Position numbers and translations under genes: made by a program. Positions 1 to 4,636 of a stretch of 5,028 bases of DNA are shown piece after piece. Source of the DNA: an uncultured Haemophilus sp. (GTDB lineage: Bacteria > Pseudomonadota > Gammaproteobacteria > Enterobacterales > Pasteurellaceae). Location: positions 1-5,028 of the forward strand of contig CAUGKJ010000089.1 of the NCBI GenBank assembly GCA_959600045.1, read 5' to 3'. The number at the start of each line of letters is the position of its first letter. Within the stretch, counting starts at the first letter, position 1. The notes under the pieces were generated by a model. It made no database searches, was not told where the DNA came from, and saw only the letters and a list, made by a program, of their open reading frames with translations.

Positions 1-586
1 TATTGATACCGTTGAGCGTGTAGAGATTATTCGTGATTTACGTCTAGGCGAATTTGATGTATTGGTTGGTATCAACTTGCTACGTGAGGGCTTGGATATT
101 CCTGAAGTTTCTCTTGTGGCGATTTTAGATGCGGATAAAGAAGGTTTCTTGCGTTCTGAGCGCTCTTTAATCCAAACTATCGGCCGTGCTGCTCGAAACT
201 TAAATGGTAAAGCAATTTTGTATGCTGATAGCATTACTAAATCTATGGAAAAAGCCATTACCGAAACGAATCGCCGTCGTGAAAAACAAATGAAATACAA
301 TGAAGAGCACGGCATTGTTCCACAGGCATTGAATAAGAAAGTGGGCGAGTTGTTAGATATTGGTCAAGGTGCAAATCAAAAAGCCAAATCGAAACAGCGT
401 GGTAAAACAGCAGCTGAACCGACCGCACTTTACAATGCGCCTAAATCAGCCAAAGAATTCCAACAACAAATTAAGAAATTGGAACAACAAATGTATAAAT
501 TTGCTCAAGATCTCGAATTTGAAAAAGCCGCTGCTGTACGTGATCAACTTCATCAATTGAGAGAGCAGTTTATGATATCTGAATAA
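1..586 (+). CDS. uvrB: UvrABC system protein B, 3' end (partial)
   Basis: UvrB is the damage-verifying helicase-like subunit of the UvrABC nucleotide excision repair complex in the cytoplasm; it is loaded on DNA by UvrA and recruits UvrC. The reading frame is open from base 2 and runs to TAA at 584-586, giving the last 194 residues of a protein that is usually about 670 long. The visible part starts in the second helicase domain ([18 protein letters not shown]). It contains the motif V region ([17 protein letters not shown]) and motif VI (QTIGRAARN), with the conserved FLRSERSL between them. The end carries the UVR domain (about [15 protein letters not shown] through [15 protein letters not shown]), the coiled-coil hairpin that contacts UvrC. 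The linker before it is rich in Lys, Gln and Ala, as is usual. The TTG at 62 is an internal codon, not the start. It converges on degQ with 36 bases between stop codons. Identification is secure; nothing odd is seen. Confidence 0.97.
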   Translation, partial: IDTVERVEIIRDLRLGEFDVLVGINLLREGLDIPEVSLVAILDADKEGFLRSERSLIQTIGRAARNLNGKAILYADSITKSMEKAITETNRRREKQMKYNEEHGIVPQALNKKVGELLDIGQGANQKAKSKQRGKTAAEPTALYNAPKSAKEFQQQIKKLEQQMYKFAQDLEFEKAAAVRDQLHQLREQFMISE

Positions 587-588
587 AG

Positions 589-619
589 AAAAAGAGCGGT
601 CAAATTAACCGCTCTTTTT
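589..619. terminator. Bidirectional terminator built from a variant uptake-sequence pair
   Basis: A perfect 12-bp stem (589-600 with 608-619) closes a 7-base loop (601-607) and is followed by T-rich sequence on both strands, so it can end both uvrB (+) and degQ (-). The stem holds AAGAGCGGT on one arm and ACCGCTCTT on the other. This is the Haemophilus uptake core AAGTGCGGT with the same T-to-A change on both arms. The fold and position are seen directly; termination in both directions is inferred. Confidence 0.9.
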
Positions 620-622
620 ATT

Positions 623-2014
623 TTATTGCACTAATAAGTAGAAGTTGTTTTTGCCACGTAAGATATTGAGTGCAACAGCAGATGGTTTTTCATCTAGCGC
701 TTTGCGTAAGTCTTGCGTGCTTTCAATTGGCTGACGGTTGATGCCGATGATGATATCACCTGATTTTAAACCGCGTTGTGCTGCCATTGAATTTGGCTGT
801 ACTTTACTAATTTCTACACCTTTAACACCTTTTGCATCGTAGTTGTTTAAGGTTGCACCATCTAGTGCAGGAAGTTCTGTTTTACTTGCCGTTTGAGAGC
901 CATCGTCTGCTTGTAAAGTCACTTTTACGTTGTCAGTTTTGCCATCACGTAAATAAGTGAGTTCAATTTCTTTACCTGCACCAGAAGTTGCAATTTTTGC
1001 ACGCATTTCGGCGAAGCTTGAAATTTTCTGACCATTCATTGCAGTGATCACATCACCCGCTTTCAAGCCAGCTTTTTCGGCAGCAGAATTTGGAATGACT
1101 TCACTCACAAATGCACCTTGTTGCGCACTAACATTAAAGGCTTTTGCTAAATCGGCATTTAATTCGCCACCTTTAATACCGAGTAAACCACGGCGTACTT
1201 CACCAAATTCTAAGATTTGTTGCACAAGGTTATTGGCTTGGTTGCTTGGAATCGCAAAGGCAATTCCGGCGTTACCACCACTTGGAGAAATAATCGCGGT
1301 ATTAATACCAATTAATTCACCTTTTAAGTTCAATAATGCGCCACCAGAGTTACCACGGTTTACCGCCGCATCCGTTTGGATATAGTTTTCATATGCACCG
1401 CTATCTGAACCAGTAGAACGACCAAGTGCTGAAACAATACCTGATGTCACGGTTTGGCCTAAACCGAATGGGTTACCAATAGCAACGGTAAAATCACCGA
1501 CACGTAATTTATCGGAATCAGCCATTTTGATCGCAGTGAGATTTGCTGGTTTTTCGATTTGTACTAAAGCAATATCTGATTGTTCATCTTTTCCAACGAG
1601 TTTGGCTTTGAACTCACGTCCGTCTTGCAATTTTACGGTGATTTTATCCGCACCATCTACCACGTGATTGTTAGTTAAAACATAGCCTTTATCTGCATTG
1701 ATGATCACGCCAGAACCTAAACCTCGGAAGTTGCGTGATGCACCACGATCTCCACCAAATTGTTCGCCAAATTGATCACCAAAGAAAAATTTAAATTCTT
1801 CTGGAATATCATCAGGTAATGCTGAACGGCTGTTTGCTTTTGCTTTGCCTTCAACAGAAAGGGTCACAACTGCTGCTTGTGCTTTTTCTAACATGGGCGC
1901 AAGGCTGCCTTGTTCGACAATTTCATTTGGAATAGCCGCTTGAGCGGATAAAGAGGTTGCAAACACGCTTAAACCTAATGCTATACCGGTTAATACAAAA
2001 TTTCTTTTCTTCAT
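623..2014 (-). CDS. degQ: DegQ/HtrA-type periplasmic serine endoprotease
   Basis: This is a Do/HtrA-family protease that degrades or refolds misfolded envelope proteins in the periplasm, normally as trimers that build larger cages. I start it at ATG 2014-2012 (463 residues) because GGAGA lies five bases upstream and MKKRNFVLTGIALGLS opens a typical signal peptide, with cleavage likely after AQA at about residue 26. An upstream in-frame ATG at 2056 would add 14 residues before the signal peptide and has no good ribosome site. The catalytic triad is visible: His117 (TNNHVVD), Asp147 (SDIALVQ) and Ser223 (GNSGGAL). PDZ1 spans about 278-368, beginning near the peptide-binding RGLLGI loop, and PDZ2 about 385-460. 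The protein has no cysteine and a fairly short LA loop. With the PALDGATL linker and the C-terminal YLL ending, this fits E. coli DegQ (455 residues) better than DegP, whose LA loop has a disulphide. In Haemophilus the same protein is often called HtrA or DegP. It appears monocistronic. Confidence 0.96.
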   Translation of the reverse strand: MKKRNFVLTGIALGLSVFATSLSAQAAIPNEIVEQGSLAPMLEKAQAAVVTLSVEGKAKANSRSALPDDIPEEFKFFFGDQFGEQFGGDRGASRNFRGLGSGVIINADKGYVLTNNHVVDGADKITVKLQDGREFKAKLVGKDEQSDIALVQIEKPANLTAIKMADSDKLRVGDFTVAIGNPFGLGQTVTSGIVSALGRSTGSDSGAYENYIQTDAAVNRGNSGGALLNLKGELIGINTAIISPSGGNAGIAFAIPSNQANNLVQQILEFGEVRRGLLGIKGGELNADLAKAFNVSAQQGAFVSEVIPNSAAEKAGLKAGDVITAMNGQKISSFAEMRAKIATSGAGKEIELTYLRDGKTDNVKVTLQADDGSQTASKTELPALDGATLNNYDAKGVKGVEISKVQPNSMAAQRGLKSGDIIIGINRQPIESTQDLRKALDEKPSAVALNILRGKNNFYLLVQ

Positions 2015-2019
2015 AGAGT

Positions 2020-2024
2020 TCTCC
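2020..2024 (-). promoter_or_regulatory. Ribosome binding site deciding the degQ start
   Basis: On the minus strand GGAGA ends five bases before the ATG at 2014-2012. No comparable purine tract precedes the in-frame ATG at 2056-2054, so this site selects the start that opens directly into the signal peptide. Confidence 0.85.
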
Positions 2025-2056
2025 AAGTAAAAATAAATGACTGAATAAGTGTTCAA

Positions 2057-2084
2057 TCAGACAAAAAAATGAGGGGGATGTTCA
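2057..2084 (-). promoter_or_regulatory. Candidate sigma-E promoter of degQ
   Basis: Reading the minus strand, TGAACAT (2084-2078) resembles the sigma-E -35 element GGAACTT at 5 of 7 positions, including the GAAC core. After a 16-base spacer comes TCTGA (2061-2057), an exact match to the classical sigma-E -10. The spacing equals that of the E. coli degP promoter as I remember it. A/T tracts just upstream (2085-2120) could act as an UP element. Transcription would begin near 2050, leaving a leader of about 36 bases and excluding the upstream ATG at 2056. The match is visible; sigma-E use is inferred. Confidence 0.5.
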
Positions 2085-2118
2085 GTAAAAACAAGGGCAT
2101 TGAAAAAATATTTTTAAA

Positions 2119-2127
2119 AAGTGTGGT
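2119..2127 (+). repeat. Degenerate DNA uptake sequence core
   Basis: AAGTGTGGT differs from the Haemophilus-type uptake core AAGTGCGGT by one base (C to T) and is preceded by an A-tract. It is unpaired, with no inverted partner nearby. It may be a decayed or weak uptake site, or a chance match in A-rich DNA. Confidence 0.35.
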
Positions 2128-2206
2128 AGATGTTGAAATTGTTCTTTTTGCCCGCATTTATCTAAACCTCTTTGTTAATTTGAAGGATAAAAGAATCATT
2201 CTGTTT

Positions 2207-2286
2207 AAATAGGGCTGGTACAACCTATTTTTACGTCAAAAACCTTGCCAGCCAAGGCGGAAATATAGTTTAATAACGCCCTATTT
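2207..2286. repeat. Cluster of competing inverted repeats, function unknown
   Basis: Four pairings are visible. A: AAATAGGGC (2207-2215) with GCCCTATTT (2278-2286). B: GGCTGGTA (2213-2220) with TGCCAGCC (2246-2253), 8 bp including one G-T pair. C: CCTTG (2243-2247) with CAAGG (2253-2257). D: GGCG (2256-2259) with CGCC (2277-2280). A excludes B and D, and B excludes C, so two alternative RNA folds are possible (A plus C, or B plus D). If aroG transcription starts at the TrpR-overlapped promoter, this lies upstream of the message. It could then belong to a separate transcript or be a protein-binding site. Confidence 0.5.
2237..2257 (-). terminator. Possible weak minus-strand terminator
   Basis: On the minus strand CCTTG (2257-2253), a 5-base loop and CAAGG (2247-2243) are followed directly by TTTTT (2242-2238). 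The stem is short but has the layout of an intrinsic terminator. No minus-strand gene precedes it. It would only make sense for a short RNA starting near 2292 from the TATACT at 2304-2299, or as protection of degQ from read-in. Tentative. Confidence 0.25.
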
Positions 2287-2331
2287 TACTGCTTAGGTAG
2301 TATAAATTTTACGCAATCACATAATAATTGT

Positions 2332-2359
2332 GTAACAATTCAAATGAACTAGTTTACTA
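2332..2359 (+). promoter_or_regulatory. Candidate sigma-70 promoter of aroG
   Basis: GTAACA (2332-2337, 4 of 6 matches to TTGACA), a 16-base spacer and TTTACT (2354-2359, 4 of 6 matches to TATAAT) line up with the architecture of the E. coli trp promoter, in which the operator covers the -10. Transcription would start near 2366, giving a leader of about 63 bases before aroG. The elements are weak individually; the position within the operator is the main argument. TATAAA at 2301-2306 is another -10 candidate but has no good -35. Confidence 0.5.
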
Positions 2360-2363
2360 GTAC
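2346..2363. promoter_or_regulatory. TrpR operator upstream of aroG
   Basis: GAACTAGTTTACTAGTAC differs from the E. coli trp operon operator, as I know it, at a single central base (TTTA in place of TTAA). Both CTAG half-sites recognised by tryptophan-bound TrpR are intact and correctly spaced, at 2349-2352 and 2357-2360. It covers the likely -10 of aroG, so TrpR binding should block initiation when tryptophan is plentiful. The sequence match is strong; occupation by TrpR is inferred from the known E. coli regulon, where aroH is the TrpR-controlled DAHP synthase. Confidence 0.85.
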
Positions 2364-2428
2364 AAAAAATAGGTGTAGAGTAACGCCATTAGATTTAAGC
2401 ACAACATTTAAGATTTAGAGAGTGACAT

Positions 2429-3520
2429 ATGGCGACGAAGAAAGAAGAAATCGAAGTAAAAGTTGCAAATGATGATACCCGAATTGAAAAAGTCGATCAG
2501 GTATTGCCTCCCATTGCCTTATTAGAAAAATTTCCAGCAAGTCAAGAAGCTGCAGATTTAGTTCATAAAACCCGTTTACATGCACACAATATTATTCATA
2601 GGAAAGATGACCGTTTACTTGTGGTAATTGGTCCTTGTTCTATTCATGATCCTAAAGCCGCATTAGATTACGCAAAACGTTTAAAAGTATTACGTGATAA
2701 ATATAAAGATACACTTGAAGTGGTGATGCGCGTTTACTTTGAAAAACCGCGTACAACAGTGGGCTGGAAAGGGTTAATTAATGATCCTTATTTAAATGAT
2801 ACATATCGTTTAAATGATGGTTTGCGTATTGCACGTAAATTATTATCTGACATCAATAACTTAGGCGTACCATCAGCCGGTGAGTTCTTAGATATGATCA
2901 CACCACAATATGTAGCTGATTTCATGAGCTGGGGCGCAATTGGTGCGAGAACAACGGAATCTCAAGTTCACCGTGAGTTAGCTTCAGGCTTATCTTGTGC
3001 GGTAGGCTTTAAAAATGGCACAAATGGTGGCGTAAAAGTAGCCTTAGATGCAATGGGGGCGGCAGAAGCCTCGCATTACTTCTTGTCTGTGACAAAATTT
3101 GGCCATTCGGCGATTGTTTCAACAAAAGGAAATGAAGACTGCCACATCATTTTACGTGGTGGGGATAAAGGTCCTAACTATAAAGCAGAAGACGTTGCAA
3201 AAGTTTGTGCAGAGATCGAAAAATCAGGTCGTATTCCACATGTCATGGTTGATTTCAGCCATGCAAATAGTAGCAAACAATTCAAAAAACAAATGGAAGT
3301 TTGTGAAGATGTTTGCCGACAAATTGCAGGTGGTTCAAAACAGATCTTCGGTGTCATGGTAGAAAGTCATATCGTTGAAGGGCGTCAAGATTTAGTCGAT
3401 GGTAAAGCGCAGACTTACGGACAAAGTATCACTGATGCTTGTATCGGTTGGGAAGATACAGAAATTGTGTTAAAACAGTTATCTGATGCTGTATTAGCAC
3501 GTCGCCAAGTAAATGGCTAA
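2429..3520 (+). CDS. aroG: 3-deoxy-7-phosphoheptulonate (DAHP) synthase, class I, Phe-type
   Basis: AroG condenses phosphoenolpyruvate and erythrose 4-phosphate to DAHP, the first step of the shikimate pathway to aromatic amino acids, in the cytoplasm. The 363-residue protein aligns throughout with E. coli AroG (350) after a 9-residue Lys/Glu-rich N-terminal extension. Metal ligands are present: Cys70 (GPCSIHD), His278 (DFSHANS), Glu312 (VMVESH) and Asp336 (TDACIGW). Substrate residues Arg101, Lys106 (EKPRTTVGWKG), Arg174, Lys195 and Arg243 are also kept. Positions lining the phenylalanine site of E. coli AroG are conserved: the N-terminal NDD (14-16), Pro159-Gln160, Leu184, Ser189, Phe218 and Ser220 (YFLSV), and Val230. 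AroF and AroH, as I recall them, have a Gly in place of that Ser, so feedback by phenylalanine is inferred. The ATG at 2429 is the only Met before residue 100 and follows a weak GAGAGTGA ribosome site. It is monocistronic: TrpR operator upstream, uptake-sequence terminator downstream. Confidence 0.97.
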   Translation: MATKKEEIEVKVANDDTRIEKVDQVLPPIALLEKFPASQEAADLVHKTRLHAHNIIHRKDDRLLVVIGPCSIHDPKAALDYAKRLKVLRDKYKDTLEVVMRVYFEKPRTTVGWKGLINDPYLNDTYRLNDGLRIARKLLSDINNLGVPSAGEFLDMITPQYVADFMSWGAIGARTTESQVHRELASGLSCAVGFKNGTNGGVKVALDAMGAAEASHYFLSVTKFGHSAIVSTKGNEDCHIILRGGDKGPNYKAEDVAKVCAEIEKSGRIPHVMVDFSHANSSKQFKKQMEVCEDVCRQIAGGSKQIFGVMVESHIVEGRQDLVDGKAQTYGQSITDACIGWEDTEIVLKQLSDAVLARRQVNG

Positions 3521-3542
3521 TCAGTTTAATTTTCAGATGGTT

Positions 3543-3573
3543 AAAAGTGCGGTCGATTTGACCGCACTTTTTT
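3543..3573 (+). terminator. aroG terminator made of an inverted uptake-sequence pair
   Basis: A perfect 12-bp stem (3543-3554 with 3560-3571) and a 5-base loop GATTT (3555-3559) are followed by a T run through 3573. Each arm contains an exact Haemophilus-type uptake core, AAGTGCGGT at 3545-3553 and its complement at 3561-3569. Paired uptake cores acting as terminators are typical of this family. It lies 22 bases after the aroG stop and separates aroG from the lysO promoter. Confidence 0.95.
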
Positions 3574-3580
3574 ATGCGCT

Positions 3581-3608
3581 TTGAAAAGAGGACGAAAAGG
3601 GGTATGCT
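3581..3608 (+). promoter_or_regulatory. Candidate sigma-70 promoter of lysO
   Basis: TTGAAA (3581-3586, 5 of 6 matches), a 16-base spacer and TATGCT (3603-3608, 4 of 6 matches) begin just after the aroG terminator. Transcription would start near 3615, leaving a leader of only about 22 bases. That leaves no room for a lysine riboswitch, so control would have to be at initiation, for example by an ArgP/LysG-type activator; I see no clear operator. Confidence 0.6.
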
Positions 3609-3626
3609 AGCTTCAATGGAATAAGA

Positions 3627-3632
3627 AAGGAG
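3627..3632 (+). promoter_or_regulatory. lysO ribosome binding site with tandem ATG starts
   Basis: AAGGAG is followed by AAGT and then ATGATG. Spacing to the first ATG is short (4 bases) and to the second is standard (7 bases). The proteins would differ by one Met, so the choice has little effect on the product. Confidence 0.8.
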
Positions 3633-3636
3633 AAGT

Positions 3637-4557
3637 ATGATGCAGGATATGATAAATGGCTTATTAATTGTCTTAATACCGATGGTGTTAGGTTATTTAT
3701 TAAAGGTCAATAATAAATCCTATATTGCAAAAATTAATCATATCGTGATGTTTTTGCTTTACATTATTCTTTTCTTAATGGGTTATTTACTCGGCCAGTT
3801 AGATGATTTAGAGCATAAACTGCCGATTATTGGCACAACTGCGGTGACACTATCTGCGATCATTTTGGGATCCAATATGATTGGTTTGATGCTTTATGAC
3901 CGCTTTAACCCCGCTGAGCCACTTAAATCACAAGGTAAAATTGATTCTCGCTGGCACTCCTTAATTGACTCACTCAAACTTTCCGGCACCGTGGTGATTG
4001 GTACCCTTTGTGGTTTCTTATTCAAATCCTATATCATGTTGCCTACTGGTATCAATTTGTATGTATTGATCATACTGATTTTCTTTGTGGGGATTCAGCT
4101 AAGAAATAACGGCATTTCCTTGAAAGAAGCTCTGTTCAATAGACGAGGTTTCCAAACGGGGATGGTGTTTACTTTTACTTCATTACTAGGCGGTATCATT
4201 GCTGCTTTCGTTTTGGCTATGCCAATTACGCAAGGATTGGCGTTTGCCTCTGGAATGGGGTGGTATTCGTTATCCAGCGTGGTATTAACCAATGCATGGG
4301 GACCAGTACAGGGTAGTATTGCCTTTTTTAATGACTTATCCCGTGAAATTGTCAGTTTATTTGTCATCCCATTATTTATGCGTCATTTCCGTTCGACTGC
4401 AATTGGGATTACGGGTGCGACAGCAATAGATTGCACTTTACCAATTATCCAAAAAGCGGGAGGTATTGAAGTCACGCCAATTGCGATTTCATTCGGATTT
4501 GTCACGAATATTCTGCCACCGTTACTATTGGTTTTCTTTTCCAGTATTCCGCTATAA
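3637..4557 (+). CDS. lysO: L-lysine exporter LysO (YbjE family)
   Basis: LysO is an inner-membrane exporter of lysine (and of the toxic analogue thialysine) in E. coli. The 306 residues are hydrophobic along most of their length and match E. coli LysO (about 299). Clear membrane segments lie near residues 6-23, 34-53, 63-86, 115-133, 138-154, 175-194 and 283-303, with less certain ones near 200-220 and 236-249. Family signatures visible are VGIQLRNNGISLKEA (from 151), NRRG (168-171), ASGMGWYSLSS (204-214), AFFNDLSRE (229-237) and the DCTLP stretch (265-269). Acidic residues at membrane edges, Asp56/Asp57 and Glu237, are candidates for the transport path. AAGGAG (3627-3632) sits 4 bases before the first ATG (3637) and 7 before the adjacent second ATG (3640), so translation may begin at either. 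It has its own promoter and a terminator shared with hypF. Confidence 0.93.
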   Translation: MMQDMINGLLIVLIPMVLGYLLKVNNKSYIAKINHIVMFLLYIILFLMGYLLGQLDDLEHKLPIIGTTAVTLSAIILGSNMIGLMLYDRFNPAEPLKSQGKIDSRWHSLIDSLKLSGTVVIGTLCGFLFKSYIMLPTGINLYVLIILIFFVGIQLRNNGISLKEALFNRRGFQTGMVFTFTSLLGGIIAAFVLAMPITQGLAFASGMGWYSLSSVVLTNAWGPVQGSIAFFNDLSREIVSLFVIPLFMRHFRSTAIGITGATAIDCTLPIIQKAGGIEVTPIAISFGFVTNILPPLLLVFFSSIPL

Positions 4558-4576
4558 AAAAGAAATACAAAAAAAC

Positions 4577-4613
4577 AAAAGAGTTAATCGTCACTTTTCG
4601 ATTAACTCTTTTT
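4577..4613. terminator. Bidirectional terminator between lysO and hypF
   Basis: A perfect 14-bp stem (4577-4590 with 4599-4612) closes an 8-base loop (4591-4598). There is a T run on the plus strand to 4613 and a T-rich stretch on the minus strand (complement of the A-runs at 4568-4580). It lies between the convergent stops of lysO (4557) and hypF (4637) and can serve both. Unlike the other two terminators in the window it is not made from uptake sequences. Confidence 0.92.
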
Positions 4614-4636
4614 CTTATATTTAATATTAAGGATTA

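Larger units (their letters stand above)
2015..2428. other. Divergent intergenic region between degQ and aroG
   Basis: These 414 bases hold no convincing coding frame. From left to right they contain: the degQ ribosome site and candidate sigma-E promoter (2020-2084); an A/T-rich stretch with a near-palindromic A6TAT5 run (about 2103-2115); a one-mismatch uptake core AAGTGTGGT (2119-2127); a cluster of inverted repeats (2207-2286); a possible minus-strand -10 TATACT (2304-2299); a trp-like promoter overlapped by a TrpR operator (2332-2363); and an A/T-rich aroG leader. No open leader peptide with tandem Trp codons precedes aroG, so classical attenuation is not supported. Confidence 0.8.

Noticed and set aside
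1044..1385. Open frame on the plus strand antisense to degQ
   Set aside because: It lies wholly inside the well-supported degQ gene. Its Pro/Ala-rich product follows from degQ codon use on the other strand, and it has no ribosome site.
2012..2056. Longer degQ start at ATG 2056-2054
   Set aside because: It would put 14 residues before a complete signal peptide, has no good ribosome site, and would lie at or before the expected transcription start of the sigma-E-like promoter.
2296..2313. Possible TyrR box before aroG
   Set aside because: GGTAGT-N6-TTTACG keeps the G and C at the right spacing, but the left half matches TGTAAA at only 3 of 6 positions. This is too weak to call without a comparison across species.
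2316..2334. CRP-like palindrome
   Set aside because: The arms are TCACA then TGTG, the reverse order of the CRP site TGTGA-N6-TCACA, so it is not a CRP match.
2364..2428. trp-type attenuator leader peptide before aroG
   Set aside because: No ATG-initiated short frame and no tandem Trp codons occur between the operator and the aroG start, and no terminator hairpin is present there.
3574..3636. Lysine riboswitch before lysO
   Set aside because: Only 63 bases separate the aroG terminator from the lysO start and a promoter occupies part of that, leaving no space for the large lysine aptamer.
4095..4367. Open frame on the minus strand antisense to lysO
   Set aside because: It lies inside lysO, whose family motifs are intact, and the translated product shows no recognisable motif or start signal.
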